From: Sphingomonas sp.
GTDB taxonomy: Bacteria; Pseudomonadota; Alphaproteobacteria; Sphingomonadales; Sphingomonadaceae
Direction: 5' to 3'
DNA: 64,000 bases
NCBI RefSeq assembly: GCF_019746665.1
Contig: NZ_JAIERS010000020.1
Location: 94,578 to 158,577, forward strand
In this document: piece after piece, positions 28,526 through 37,529 of the stretch
How the letters are laid out: the number at the start of each line of letters is the position of its first letter
Numbering within the stretch: the stretch's first letter is position 1
Translations under genes and position numbers: made by a program
The notes under the pieces: generated by a model
What the model was told of the DNA's origin: nothing
Seen by the model: the letters and a program-made list of their open reading frames with translations, nothing else
The model's database searches: none

Positions 28526-30145
28526 ATGTGGGATTTGATCCGGGCGCTTTCGGACGGGCGATACGCCCCACACGGCTATTGCCTGCTCTGGCAGCCCGGG
28601 CTGGTGTGGACGCATGTCGTCTCCGATCTGCTGATCGCCGCCGCCTATTTCTCGATTCCGATCGCGCTGATCAGCTTCATCCGTCGCCGGCGCGACGTGC
28701 ACTTTGGGTGGATGGTGTGGCTGTTCGCGCTGTTCATTCTGGCGTGCGGCACCTCGCATCTGATGCAGGTTTGGAACCTGTGGCACGGTGATTACGCGCT
28801 CGAAGGCCTGGTGAAGGCGATCACCGCCTTCGCCTCGGTGCCGACCGCGATCCTGTTGTGGCGGCTGATCCCGCAGGCACTGGCGCTGCCCTCGCCGCGC
28901 CAGCTCGCGCTCGCCAATGCCGAGCTTGAGGGGCTGGTCGACGAGCGCGACGCGGCGCTCGCCCGGCTGACGACCGAGATCGCCCAGCGCGAGCGTGCCG
29001 AGGAAGCGCTCGTCCAGGCGCGCAAGATCGACGCGATCGGGCGGCTGACCGGCGGCATCGCGCATGATTTCAACAACCTGCTCCAGGCGATCACCGGCAA
29101 TCTCGATCTCATCCAGCAACGCCCGGGCGATCAGGCGCGGGTCGCGCGCTGGGCGGAGAATGCGCTGAAGGCGGTCGATCGCGGCACCCGGCTGACCGGG
29201 CAATTGCTCGCCTTCTCACGCACCCAGCGGCTGGAGCTGAAGCCCTTGTCGGTCGATCCGATGATTGTCGGGATGCTCGATCTCGTCCGGCGCAGCATCG
29301 GTCCGGCGATCGAGCTGCATACCCGGCTCGAGGCGGGCGGGTGCCGGGTGCAGGCCGATCAAACCCAGCTCGAGCTCGCGCTGCTCAACCTCGCGATCAA
29401 CGCGCGCGACGCCATGCCCGAGGGCGGGCGGCTGATCATCGCCACGCGCGAAGTCTCGATCGTCGATCATCAGGAACTGGAGCCCGGCCGCTATGTCGAA
29501 GTCGCCGTCGCCGATACCGGGCATGGCATGACCGAGGAAGTGCGGGAGCGCGCGCTCGATCCGTTCTTCACCACCAAGGGCGTCGGGCGGGGCACCGGGC
29601 TTGGGCTGTCGATGGCGTTCGGTGTCGCGCGGCAATCGGGCGGAACGCTCCTGCTGAGTTCGGCGCCGGGGGCGGGGACGACGGTGACGGTGCTGCTGCG
29701 CTGCGTAGAGGGCGAGTCCACCCAGCCCGAGGCGGCCAAGGCGGTCGAGGTCGCCGCGCCGCCGCCATCGCCCGGCGCCGATGTGCCGGTGATGGTGATC
29801 GACGATGACGATCAGGTGCGCGATGCGATCACCGATGGCCTGCGCGCGATCGGTTATACCGTGCTGCCCTTCGCGAGCGGCGCGGCGGCGCTGCGGGCGC
29901 GGGCGGATCGGCGGCCGGCGCTCACCGTCGTCGATTTCGCGATGCCGGGCCTGAACGGCGCCGACATCGCCCGCCAGATCCGCGCCGAGGAACCCGGCGC
30001 GCGGATCGTGTTCGTCAGCGGTTTCGCGGACAGCGCCGCGATCGACCAGTTCGCCGGCCCTCATACCCGCGTGCTGCGCAAGCCCTTCCAATCGGGCGAC
30101 CTGGCGCGGGTGGTTGCCGAGATGCTCGCCGATCAGGCTGAGTAG
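28526..30145 (+). CDS. Hybrid histidine kinase with ethylene-receptor-like membrane sensor
   Basis: A 539-aa sensor. Residues about 25-115 form three membrane helices closely resembling the ethylene-binding domain of plant ETR1: SDLLIAAAYFSIPIALISF and FILACGTSHLMQVW. The residues that bind copper and ethylene in ETR1 are all present at matching spacing: D34, Y41, C74 and H78. Then comes a coiled linker, a HisKA/HATPase module (GGIAHDFNNLLQAITGN with the phosphoacceptor His; LALLNLAINARDAMPEGG; DTGHGM; GRGTGLGLSMAFG), and a C-terminal receiver domain (VIDDDD, phosphoacceptor Asp in VVDFAMPGLNG, K in LRKPF). No separate response regulator is adjacent. Confidence 0.88.
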   Translation: MWDLIRALSDGRYAPHGYCLLWQPGLVWTHVVSDLLIAAAYFSIPIALISFIRRRRDVHFGWMVWLFALFILACGTSHLMQVWNLWHGDYALEGLVKAITAFASVPTAILLWRLIPQALALPSPRQLALANAELEGLVDERDAALARLTTEIAQRERAEEALVQARKIDAIGRLTGGIAHDFNNLLQAITGNLDLIQQRPGDQARVARWAENALKAVDRGTRLTGQLLAFSRTQRLELKPLSVDPMIVGMLDLVRRSIGPAIELHTRLEAGGCRVQADQTQLELALLNLAINARDAMPEGGRLIIATREVSIVDHQELEPGRYVEVAVADTGHGMTEEVRERALDPFFTTKGVGRGTGLGLSMAFGVARQSGGTLLLSSAPGAGTTVTVLLRCVEGESTQPEAAKAVEVAAPPPSPGADVPVMVIDDDDQVRDAITDGLRAIGYTVLPFASGAAALRARADRRPALTVVDFAMPGLNGADIARQIRAEEPGARIVFVSGFADSAAIDQFAGPHTRVLRKPFQSGDLARVVAEMLADQAE

Positions 30146-30217
30146 AGGCGGGTGATCCGGGCAGGCGATCGGAGCAAACGCCGGCATCGGTCGCACAATC
30201 CTGCGTCGCAGGTGACA

Positions 30218-30238
30218 CGGGGCCTGAACCCGGCCCCG
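30218..30238 (+). terminator. Hairpin between the kinase and ccmC
   Basis: CGGGGCC paired with GGCCCCG around a 7-base loop in the 148-bp gap. No T-run; a weak candidate terminator. Confidence 0.35.
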
Positions 30239-30293
30239 CCCGAACGCCCAATGGTGCGTTTTCCGCGCCTAGATTCGCTGGAAGGGCTGGGCT

Positions 30294-31034
30294 ATGACTT
30301 GGCTCGTGCCCTCGCTTCACGCCCTCGCCAACCCGGCGCGTTTCCTGAAAATCGCGCGACCGCTCACCCCGGCGCTGTTCTGGCCGGGGGTCGCGCTGAT
30401 CCTGTTCGGCGCCTGGGCGGGGTTGACCCAAACCCCGCCCGACTATCTGCAGGGCGAGACGGTGCGCATCCTCTACATCCACGTACCCACCGCCTGGCTC
30501 GGCATGGCGGGGTGGAGCGGGATCGCGATCTCCAGCCTCAGCTATCTCATCTGGCGCCACCCGCTGGCGATGACGGCGGCACGGGCGTGCGCGGTGCCGG
30601 GGGCAATGTTTGCGGCCTTGTGCCTGATCACCGGCTCGATCTGGGGCCGGCCGACCTGGGGCACCTGGTGGCAGTGGGACGGCCGGCTCACCTCGATGCT
30701 GCTGCTGTTCTTCGTCTATCTCGGCTTCATCGGGCTGGCGCGCGCCGACGCCGATCGTGGCGGCGACGGGCGGATCGCGGCGCTGTACGGCGTCGCCGGG
30801 TCGGTGCTGCTGCCGATCATTCGCTATTCGGTCGTCTGGTGGAACACGCTCCATCAGGGGCAGAGCATCGGGCTCACCAAGAACACGATCGACAACAGCA
30901 TCCTGTGGCCGCTGCCCTTCACGCTGGGCGGCTTCACCTTGTTCTTCGCCGCCATTGTGCTGATGCGGATGCGGGCGATGCTGGCGACCGCCAAGGCCGA
31001 GGCGCGGCTGAGGCGCATGGCGGTGGAGGCTTGA
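30294..31034 (+). CDS. ccmC: Haem exporter protein CcmC
   Basis: A 246-aa inner-membrane protein of System I cytochrome c maturation. Six helices and the tryptophan-rich haem-handling motif GSIWGRPTWGTWWQWDGRLTS are present, with histidines in ILYIHVPTAW and WWNTLHQG flanking it. It presents haem to CcmE. It opens an operon of seven genes (ccmC-D-E-F-G-H-TPR) in which most neighbours overlap by 1-4 bases. ccmA and ccmB are not in the window. Confidence 0.95.
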   Translation: MTWLVPSLHALANPARFLKIARPLTPALFWPGVALILFGAWAGLTQTPPDYLQGETVRILYIHVPTAWLGMAGWSGIAISSLSYLIWRHPLAMTAARACAVPGAMFAALCLITGSIWGRPTWGTWWQWDGRLTSMLLLFFVYLGFIGLARADADRGGDGRIAALYGVAGSVLLPIIRYSVVWWNTLHQGQSIGLTKNTIDNSILWPLPFTLGGFTLFFAAIVLMRMRAMLATAKAEARLRRMAVEA

Positions 31035-31038
31035 GCTT

Positions 31039-31152
31039 ATGAACCCCTGGCCCTTCGTGACGGCGGCTTATGCGATCACGCTTGGCACCGCGGCGGTGAT
31101 CGCGCTCGTCAGCTGGCGGGCGATGGCCAAGGCGGAGCGACGCGGCAAATGA
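31039..31152 (+). CDS. ccmD: Haem exporter protein CcmD
   Basis: A 37-aa protein with one membrane helix (FVTAAYAITLGTAAVIALVSW) and a basic tail (RAMAKAERRGK), exactly the size, form and position of CcmD between ccmC and ccmE. It stabilises the CcmC-CcmE haem complex. ATG lies 4 bases after the ccmC stop; its TGA overlaps the ccmE ATG (ATGA). Confidence 0.9.
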   Translation: MNPWPFVTAAYAITLGTAAVIALVSWRAMAKAERRGK

Positions 31153-31583
31153 AGGCCAAGCATCAGCGGCTGGTACTGGCGGTGCTCGCGCTGGCCGCGA
31201 TCGGCGGGGCGAGCGGGCTCGCGCTGTCGGCGCTGAAGGATCAGGCCGCGTTCTTCTATGCGCCGGGCGATGTCGCGAAACAGGGCCTGCCCTTGGGCCG
31301 CGACGTGCGGCTCGGCGGGATGGTGACGGCGGGTTCAATTCACAAGCGCGCCGATGGGGTGACGATCGATTTCCGCGTCACCGATGGCAAGGCGACCGTG
31401 CCGGTGAACTTCAAGGGCATCACCCCCGATCTGTTCAAGGAGAAGTCGGGAGTGGTGGCGGAAGGCCGCTTCAACCCCGATGGCAGCTTCACCGCCACTA
31501 ACCTGCTGGCGAAGCATGACGAACGCTACATGCCGCCGCAAATGGCCGGCGTGAAGCCGAGCGGAGCCAGCCTGAAGCAATGA
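31149..31583 (+). CDS. ccmE: Cytochrome c maturation haem chaperone CcmE
   Basis: A 144-aa periplasmic OB-fold protein with an N-terminal membrane anchor (LVLAVLALAAIGGASGLALSAL). The haem-binding motif is LLAKHDERYMPP, with the covalent histidine H123 and Y127 (HxxxY). VRLGGMVTAGSI and VPVNFKGITPDLFKE are family blocks. It carries haem from CcmC to CcmF. Overlaps both neighbours by 4 bases. Confidence 0.95.
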   Translation: MKAKHQRLVLAVLALAAIGGASGLALSALKDQAAFFYAPGDVAKQGLPLGRDVRLGGMVTAGSIHKRADGVTIDFRVTDGKATVPVNFKGITPDLFKEKSGVVAEGRFNPDGSFTATNLLAKHDERYMPPQMAGVKPSGASLKQ

Positions 31584-33496
31584 TCGCCGAGGCCGGGCTC
31601 GCCGCCCTTTGGATCGCGGCCGCGCTCGCGGCGCTGCAACTCGCGCTTGCCGCGTTGAGCGTTGCGCGCGGCGATCCCGAGATGATGGGCGCCGTCCGCT
31701 CGGTCGCGGTCGTGCAGGGCGCGGTGGTCGCGCTGGGCCTCGGGCTGCTGATCCTGGTGTTCGTGCGGACCGATCTGTCGGTGCTGCTGGTCGCGGAGAA
31801 CAGCCACTCGGCCAAGCCGCTGATCTACAAGATCGCCGGCGCCTGGGGGAATCATGAGGGGTCGATGCTCCTCTGGGTGACGATCCTGGGGCTGGCCGGC
31901 GGCGCGGTGGCGCTGCTCGAGCGGCGGTTGGCCGAGCCCACGCTGGTCGCGACCCTGGGGAGCCAGGCGGCGATCGCGCTGGGCTTCTACGCCTTCCTGC
32001 TTTTCTCCTCGAACCCGTTCGCGCGCCTGTCTCCGGCGCCGCAGGACGGGCAGGGGCTGAACCCGCTGCTGCAAGACCCCGGGCTCGCCTTCCACCCGCC
32101 GACGCTCTATATCGGCTATGTCGGCATCTCGGTCGCGTTCAGCTTCGCGGTCGGCGCGATGATCATGCGCGACGTGGGGCCGGCCTTCGCGCGGGCGATG
32201 CGCCCCTGGGTGCTGGGCGCGTGGATCTTCCTGACGCTCGGCATCACCGCGGGCAGCTATTGGGCCTATTATGAGCTGGGCTGGGGCGGCTGGTGGTTCT
32301 GGGACCCGGTCGAGAATGCCTCGCTGATGCCGTGGCTCGCGGCGACCGCGCTGCTCCATTCGGTGACGGTGCTCGCGACGCGCGACGGCCTGCGCGCCTG
32401 GACGATCATGCTCGCGGTGGTCGCCTTCTCGATGTCGATGATCGGCACTTTCCTGGTGCGATCGGGCATATTGACGAGCGTTCACGCCTTCGCGGTCGAC
32501 CCCGAGCGCGGCAGCTTCATCCTGGCGCTGCTCGCTATCTATATCGGCGGCGCGCTCGCGCTGTTCGGCGTGCGGGTGGCGACGATCCGCGAAGGTTCGG
32601 GCTTTGATTTCCTCAGCCGCGAGGGCGGACTGGTCGCCAACAACCTGCTGCTGTCGGTGATCCTGGGGATCGTGCTGATCGGCACGCTCTACCCGATCGT
32701 CGCGGCGGGGGCGTTCGGGGTGCAGATTTCGATCGGGCCGCCCTTCTTCAACAAGGCGGCGGGGCCGGTCGCGCTGGTGCTCGCCGCGATCATGGCGGCG
32801 GGGCCGCTGATCCGCTGGCGGCGTGACCAGGGCATGGCGGTGCTGCGGCGGATGGCGCCTGCGATCGGCGTCACCACGCTGGCGCTGCTCGCGCTGCTGA
32901 TCCTCGCGCCCGGAATCGCGCTGCTGCCGCTGCTCGGGCTGGTGATCGCGGCGGGCCTCGCGGTGGCGAGCGTCGCGCCGCTTGTTGGTCGCAACCTGCG
33001 CCGCACCCCGCTGTTCACCTGGGGAATGGTGATCGCACATCTCGGCATCGCCGTCAGCCTGGCCGGCATGGCGAGCGAGACCGCCTTCACCCAGCAAACG
33101 CTCGTCGCCGCGCGCGTGGGCGAGCCGCAGCGGGTCGGGCCATATCGGGTAACGCTCGAACGCGTCGCGCCCGCGATCGGGCCGAACTGGTCGGCGCTCG
33201 AGGCGCGGTTGGAGGTCGAGCGCGGCGGGCAGAGCTTCACGCTGGCGCCGCAATCGCGCTTCTTTGCGAATCCGGTGACGACGACGAGCGAATCGGCGAT
33301 CGCCACCGTGCTCGACGGCCAGCTCTACACGGTGCTCGGCGCGGCGGACGGGGATCGCTGGCAGCTGCGGCTGTGGTGGAAGCCGTTCGTCACGCTGATC
33401 TGGGCGGGCGGGGCGCTGGTCGCGATCGGCGGCGCGCTGTCGCTGCTCGGGCGGGTGCGGCGCGATTATGCGCGGCGGCGCGAGGCGCTGGCATGA
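31580..33496 (+). CDS. ccmF: Haem lyase CcmF
   Basis: A 638-aa polytopic membrane protein (about 14 helices), the size expected for CcmF. The WWD haem-binding domain is YYELGWGGWWFWDPVENASLMPW; upstream EGSMLLWVTILGL and NPLLQDPGLAFHPPTLYIGYVG are also typical, with conserved histidines. It attaches haem to apocytochrome c together with CcmH. Overlaps ccmE and ccmG by 4 bases. Confidence 0.95.
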   Translation: MIAEAGLAALWIAAALAALQLALAALSVARGDPEMMGAVRSVAVVQGAVVALGLGLLILVFVRTDLSVLLVAENSHSAKPLIYKIAGAWGNHEGSMLLWVTILGLAGGAVALLERRLAEPTLVATLGSQAAIALGFYAFLLFSSNPFARLSPAPQDGQGLNPLLQDPGLAFHPPTLYIGYVGISVAFSFAVGAMIMRDVGPAFARAMRPWVLGAWIFLTLGITAGSYWAYYELGWGGWWFWDPVENASLMPWLAATALLHSVTVLATRDGLRAWTIMLAVVAFSMSMIGTFLVRSGILTSVHAFAVDPERGSFILALLAIYIGGALALFGVRVATIREGSGFDFLSREGGLVANNLLLSVILGIVLIGTLYPIVAAGAFGVQISIGPPFFNKAAGPVALVLAAIMAAGPLIRWRRDQGMAVLRRMAPAIGVTTLALLALLILAPGIALLPLLGLVIAAGLAVASVAPLVGRNLRRTPLFTWGMVIAHLGIAVSLAGMASETAFTQQTLVAARVGEPQRVGPYRVTLERVAPAIGPNWSALEARLEVERGGQSFTLAPQSRFFANPVTTTSESAIATVLDGQLYTVLGAADGDRWQLRLWWKPFVTLIWAGGALVAIGGALSLLGRVRRDYARRREALA

Positions 33497-34020
33497 AGCG
33501 CTGGCTCTACTGGCTGCCGCTGATCGGCTTCGGCGGGCTGTTCCTGGTGGCGGGCTTCGGGCTCAACCGCCCGACGCAGCGCACGGTGCGCTCGGCGATG
33601 GTTGGCAAGCCCTTGCCCGCGTTCAGGCTCGCCCCGCTGCTTCCCGGCAAACCCGGGCTCGCGACCGCCGATTTCGCGACCGGCCGCCCGCATCTGCTCA
33701 ACGTGTTCGCCAGCTGGTGCATCCCCTGCGCGGCGGAGGCGCCGCAGCTCGCCGCGCTCAAGGCGCAAGGCGCGGAGATCAGCGCGATCGCGATCCGCGA
33801 CACGCCCGAGGCGGTGCAGGGCTTCCTCGCGCGCTATGGCGATCCCTATGCGCGGCTGGGGAGCGATCCCGACAGCGCGGTGCAGCTGGCGATGGGTTCG
33901 TCGGGCGTACCCGAAACCTTCGTGATCGACGGGCACGGGCGGATCGTGCTCCAGCATGTCGGCGACGTCCGCGCCGAGGATGTGCCCGAAATCCTCGCCG
34001 CGCTCAGGAACGCGAAATGA
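33493..34020 (+). CDS. ccmG: Thiol:disulfide interchange protein CcmG/DsbE
   Basis: A 175-aa membrane-anchored thioredoxin-fold protein. An N-terminal helix (YWLPLIGFGGLFLVAGFGL) is followed by the active site ASWCIPCAAEAP (C76, C79) and the cis-Pro region SGVPETFVIDGHGRI. It keeps the CXXCH cysteines of apocytochrome c reduced. ATG overlaps the ccmF stop; TGA overlaps the ccmH ATG. Confidence 0.92.
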   Translation: MKRWLYWLPLIGFGGLFLVAGFGLNRPTQRTVRSAMVGKPLPAFRLAPLLPGKPGLATADFATGRPHLLNVFASWCIPCAAEAPQLAALKAQGAEISAIAIRDTPEAVQGFLARYGDPYARLGSDPDSAVQLAMGSSGVPETFVIDGHGRIVLQHVGDVRAEDVPEILAALRNAK

Positions 34021-34427
34021 GGCGTGCGGCCCTCCTGCTCGCGCTCGCCGCGCCCGCGCCGCTGCTCGCCGATTCCAATCTGCCGCCGGCCAAGCTCGCT
34101 TATCAGCAGCTCCCCGATCCCAAGCAGGAGGCGCAGGCGCAAGCGCTGATGCAGACACTGCGTTGCCTCGTCTGCCAGGGCCAGTCGATCGCCGATTCGG
34201 ACGCCGAGATGGCGGGCGACATGCGCGCGCTCGTCCGCCGCCGTATCGCCGCGGGGGAGAAGCCCGCGGCGATCCGTGACTGGCTGATCGCGCGCTATGG
34301 CGATTACGTCACCTATGATCCGCCGCTCGGCTGGGCGACCGGGCCGCTGTGGCTGACGCCGCTGGTGCTGCTGCTGATCGGCGGGTGGCTCGCGCGCGGC
34401 GCGTTCAAGCGGGGGCGGCGCGGCTGA
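34017..34427 (+). CDS. ccmH: Cytochrome c maturation protein CcmH
   Basis: A 136-aa protein with a signal peptide (RRAALLLALAAPAPLLA), the redox motif LRCLVCQGQSIADSD (C50, C53), the helical bundle block AGEKPAAIRDWLIARYGDYVTYDPP, and one C-terminal membrane helix. It is the short, CcmH-type protein; the TPR part found fused in E. coli CcmH is a separate gene downstream. Confidence 0.92.
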   Translation: MRRAALLLALAAPAPLLADSNLPPAKLAYQQLPDPKQEAQAQALMQTLRCLVCQGQSIADSDAEMAGDMRALVRRRIAAGEKPAAIRDWLIARYGDYVTYDPPLGWATGPLWLTPLVLLLIGGWLARGAFKRGRRG

Positions 34428-35074
34428 TGGGCTGGGTGTCGCTGTTCGCCGTGCTGGCGCTCGCGGCCGGGCTGCTCGCGGTGCTGCGCCTGCCGCGAGC
34501 GTTCTGGTCGGCGGCGGGGGCGGTGCTGCTGCTCGGCGCGACCGGCTATGCGTTGCAGGGACGCCCGGGCCTGCCCGGCGCCAAGCCCAAGCCGCAGGTC
34601 GACACGATCGAGGTCGCGCCCGAATTCGTCGCGCTGCGCGAGGCGATGTGGGGCCGCTTCACCGCCGAATGGCAGCTGGAGACGACCGCCGACGCGCTGC
34701 TGCGCCAGGGCAATGCGCGTGGCGCGGTGCAGGTGCTGCTCGCGGGGGTGAGGCGCTATCCGACCGACCCCGAGCTGTGGACCGCGCTCGGCTCGGCCCT
34801 GGTCGCGCATGATGGCGGCATCGTCTCACCGCCCGCGCTCAACGCCTTCAACCGCGCGATGGCGCTCGCCCCGCGCCACCCGGCGCCGCGCTTCTTCCTG
34901 GGGCTCGGTTATGTCCAGATGGGCGAGCTGAGCAAGGCGCGCGCGACCTGGGCCGAGTCGCTCGCGCTGACGCCGCCGAGCGCAAGTTATCGCCGCGACA
35001 TCGCCGAACGGATCGCGGTGCTCGATGCCCTGGCGCAGATGCAGGCGGGGCAAGCGCCGCCTGGCGGGCAATAG
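34427..35074 (+). CDS. CcmI-like TPR protein of the cytochrome c maturation operon
   Basis: A 215-aa protein with two N-terminal membrane helices (VSLFAVLALAAGLLAVL; FWSAAGAVLLLGATGYAL) and a periplasmic TPR region (ADALLRQGNARGAVQVLLAGVRRYPTDPELW; APRFFLGLGYVQMGELSKARATW). Shape and place match CcmI/CycH, which holds apocytochrome c for haem attachment. It begins on the last base of ccmH (TGATG). Confidence 0.85.
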   Translation: MGWVSLFAVLALAAGLLAVLRLPRAFWSAAGAVLLLGATGYALQGRPGLPGAKPKPQVDTIEVAPEFVALREAMWGRFTAEWQLETTADALLRQGNARGAVQVLLAGVRRYPTDPELWTALGSALVAHDGGIVSPPALNAFNRAMALAPRHPAPRFFLGLGYVQMGELSKARATWAESLALTPPSASYRRDIAERIAVLDALAQMQAGQAPPGGQ

Positions 35075-35210
35075 CGGCGGGAAGGGCCTGGTTTCTGGGC
35101 CGCAAGCCGCCGAGAGTTTCGCTCGACCCTTGCGGCCTCGTCGGCGTTGGGTGAGGGGCAAGTGACCGCGTCCCGGTCGCGCCGTGCCCGGGGCACCGCT
35201 CACCCTCTCC

Positions 35211-35268
35211 AAGCTGCGCTAACGAGCAAGCTCGTAAGCTGCGCTATCCTCTCCCTTGAAGGGAGAGG
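35211..35268. repeat. Intergenic repeat with two hairpins after the ccm operon
   Basis: An 11-bp direct repeat AAGCTGCGCTA (35211-35221 and 35236-35246) brackets a small hairpin (ACGAGC-AA-GCTCGT), followed by a 9-10-bp stem CCTCTCCCT / AGGGAGAGG (35248-35268). It lies in a 273-bp gene-free gap and probably ends ccm transcription; such elements are often dispersed in sphingomonad genomes. Confidence 0.6.
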
Positions 35269-35347
35269 GATGGATGAGTGTTTTCGCCTTCAGAAGCGGA
35301 CACCAAATGCGCACCCGGCTCACGTTCCATCGTAAAGCTCCGGCGGC

Positions 35348-35869
35348 TCAATTGGTGCCTCCACCGGAGGTTGAATGGAATAGTGAGTGAAAGCGCACAA
35401 CTTCGCTGGGCGAAGCACATAGAAGCGGTAGTATCATGAAGTACTCGGGCGGCTCACCCGGCGGGCATAGAGCTGGAAATGGCTTGAAGCCAAATCTCGA
35501 ATAGAAATTTGGATCTCCGGTGAGAATGCAGCCCGAGGCATGGACGCCTTTGAGGCGCTGTATCCCAGCCTCAATCAATGCGCTCCCGATTTTCTGTCCT
35601 TGAAGCTCTGGCTCGACCGCAACAGGTCCCAACGCGAACCACTTGTCATCTTGGTCGCGGCACTTTGCAGGCGAGAACGCAATATGCCCCACCACTCGGT
35701 CGCCCTGAACCGCGACCATTGAAATGGCGAGCGCGCCTCTCTTCCGAAGGGCATTGATCAAGTGCTGCTCGTCACCAGCGGAGAACGGCATCGGGGCGAA
35801 GGCTCGCCTGGTGAGTTGGAAAATCGCACGCTCGTCAGCAACAGTCTCGTCGCGAATGACGACGTTCAT
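35348..35869 (-). CDS. GNAT-family N-acetyltransferase
   Basis: A 173-aa acetyltransferase. The core is VVGHIAFSPAK, then LGPVAVEPELQGQKIGSALIEAGIQRLKG (motif A, acetyl-CoA pyrophosphate loop) and NFYSRFGFKPFP. This order matches the YhbS-like group of GNATs. The acceptor is unknown. Its codon use is less GC-rich than that of the neighbouring operons, suggesting it was gained by transfer. The start at 35869 (MNVVIRDETVADE) is better than the longer frame. Confidence 0.85.
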   Translation of the reverse strand: MNVVIRDETVADERAIFQLTRRAFAPMPFSAGDEQHLINALRKRGALAISMVAVQGDRVVGHIAFSPAKCRDQDDKWFALGPVAVEPELQGQKIGSALIEAGIQRLKGVHASGCILTGDPNFYSRFGFKPFPALCPPGEPPEYFMILPLLCASPSEVVRFHSLFHSTSGGGTN

Positions 35870-36013
35870 CCAGCATCGCTCACTTCGTTCAAGCCCCAAA
35901 AAAACTGCTCTATATCAGGATAGTCACTTTCCGGACATTCAGCAAACCACCCCATTTCAGACTCGCGCAATTAACGCCGACGCCGGTCAATGGTCGGATC
36001 GCATCCCGACCAC

Positions 36014-36490
36014 CTACCGCCCGAACGGCCCGTTCAGCCGCACGATCGCGCGGTTGAGCACCGCCGCGAAGCTTACCCAGGCGAAATAGGGCAGGATCAA
36101 CAGGCTCGACAGCACCGAGATCGGCCATAGCCCCACGATCAACGCCACCAGCGACGCCCACAGGAAAACCACTTCCACCAGCGCCCAGTCGGGCCGGCGG
36201 AGCTTGAAGAACAGCGGGCTCCACAGCAGGTGGCAGACGCCATTCACCGCGAACAGGATCACCACCGCCCGCCGCTCGCCGTCATTATCGGCCGCGTACC
36301 AGGCGTTGGCGGCGGACCAGCCCGCGAGGCCGAGGATCACCGTCCAGGCCGGGCCGAACAACCAGTTGGGTGGCTGCCACGCCGGCTTCTTCAGGTTGAA
36401 ATACCAGGCCGTCAGCGGGGTCAGCAGGCCGCCGACCACCCCGAGGAACAGCGCCCAGCCCGCGGCGGCGTAAATCGGCCAATTGTCCAT
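36014..36490 (-). CDS. tspO: TspO/MBR family tryptophan-rich sensory protein
   Basis: A 158-aa protein with five membrane helices and many tryptophans: GWALFLGVVGGLLTPLTAWYFNLKKPAWQPPNWLFGPAWTVI is a classic TspO N-terminal half, followed by LLWSPLFFKLRRPDWALVEV. It binds tetrapyrroles. In Rhodobacter it represses photosynthesis genes in oxygen, and here it is divergent (38 bp) from bchI-D-O, supporting a role in bacteriochlorophyll control. Start ATG at 36490. Confidence 0.9.
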   Translation of the reverse strand: MDNWPIYAAAGWALFLGVVGGLLTPLTAWYFNLKKPAWQPPNWLFGPAWTVILGLAGWSAANAWYAADNDGERRAVVILFAVNGVCHLLWSPLFFKLRRPDWALVEVVFLWASLVALIVGLWPISVLSSLLILPYFAWVSFAAVLNRAIVRLNGPFGR

Positions 36491-36527
36491 CTTGCTGAGC
36501 GTCCAAGCTGTGTTACACTCATCGGCG

Positions 36528-37529
36528 ATGCGTGTGGCGTTCCCCTTTACCGCAATCGTCGGCCAGGACGAGATGAAACTCGCCCTGCTGATCGCCGCCG
36601 TCGATGCGCGCGTTGGCGGGGTGATGGTGTTCGGCGATCGCGGCACCGGCAAATCGACCGCCGCGCGCGCGCTCGCCGCGTTGCTGCCGCCGATGCCGGT
36701 GGTGCCGGGGTGCCGCTATCACTGCGCCCCCGGCGACACCTGCCCGGAGCCGCATTTGCATCAAAAGGGCAAAAGCCTCGCCCCGGTTCCCTTTGTCGAT
36801 CTGCCGCTGGGCGCGACCGAGGATCGGCTGGTCGGCGCGCTCGATCTGGAGCGGGCGCTGGCGCGGGGCGAAAAGGCGTTCGAGCCCGGGCTGCTCGCCC
36901 GCGCGCATCGTGGTTTCCTGTATATCGACGAGATCAACCTGCTCGAGGATCATCTGGTCGACCTGTTGCTCGATGTCGCCGCCTCGGGCGAGAATGTCGT
37001 CGAGCGCGAGGGGTTGAGCGTCCGCCACGCGGCGCGCTTCGTGCTGATCGGCAGCGGCAACCCCGAAGAGGGCGAGCTGCGCCCGCAACTGCTCGATCGC
37101 TTCGGCCTGTCGGTCGAGGTGCGGACTCCCCAGGCGCTCACCGAGCGGGTGGAAATCATGAAGCGCTGCGATGCGTTCGAGCGCGATCCTCACAATTTCT
37201 GTGAACAATGGGGCAAGGCCGAGCGCAAGACGCTGCGCCAGATCGCGCGCGGGCGCGAGCTGGTCGCGCGCATCACCACGCCCGAGCCGGTGCTGAGCTT
37301 TGCGAGCCAGCTGTGCCTCGCGGTCGGCGCCGACGGCCTGCGCGGGGAGCTGACGTTGATGCGCGCCGCCCGCGCGCTCGCCGCGCTCGAAGGGCAGGAG
37401 CGGGTGCGCGCCGAGGAAGTGCGCCGGGTCGCGCCGATGGCGCTGCGCCACCGCCTGCGCCGGGGCGTGCTGGACGAAAGCGGCTCGACCGCCCGCATCG
37501 AACGCGCGCTGGCCGATCTCGCGGCATGA
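36528..37529 (+). CDS. bchI: Magnesium chelatase ATPase subunit I
   Basis: A 333-aa AAA+ ATPase. Walker A FGDRGTGKST (residues 36-44), Walker B GFLYIDEINLLEDHLVDLLLD, sensor LIGSGNPEEGELRPQLLDRFG, plus the chelatase insert CAPGDTCPEPHLHQKG. With BchD and BchH it inserts Mg2+ into protoporphyrin IX, the first committed step to bacteriochlorophyll. It overlaps bchD by 4 bases. Confidence 0.95.
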   Translation: MRVAFPFTAIVGQDEMKLALLIAAVDARVGGVMVFGDRGTGKSTAARALAALLPPMPVVPGCRYHCAPGDTCPEPHLHQKGKSLAPVPFVDLPLGATEDRLVGALDLERALARGEKAFEPGLLARAHRGFLYIDEINLLEDHLVDLLLDVAASGENVVEREGLSVRHAARFVLIGSGNPEEGELRPQLLDRFGLSVEVRTPQALTERVEIMKRCDAFERDPHNFCEQWGKAERKTLRQIARGRELVARITTPEPVLSFASQLCLAVGADGLRGELTLMRAARALAALEGQERVRAEEVRRVAPMALRHRLRRGVLDESGSTARIERALADLAA

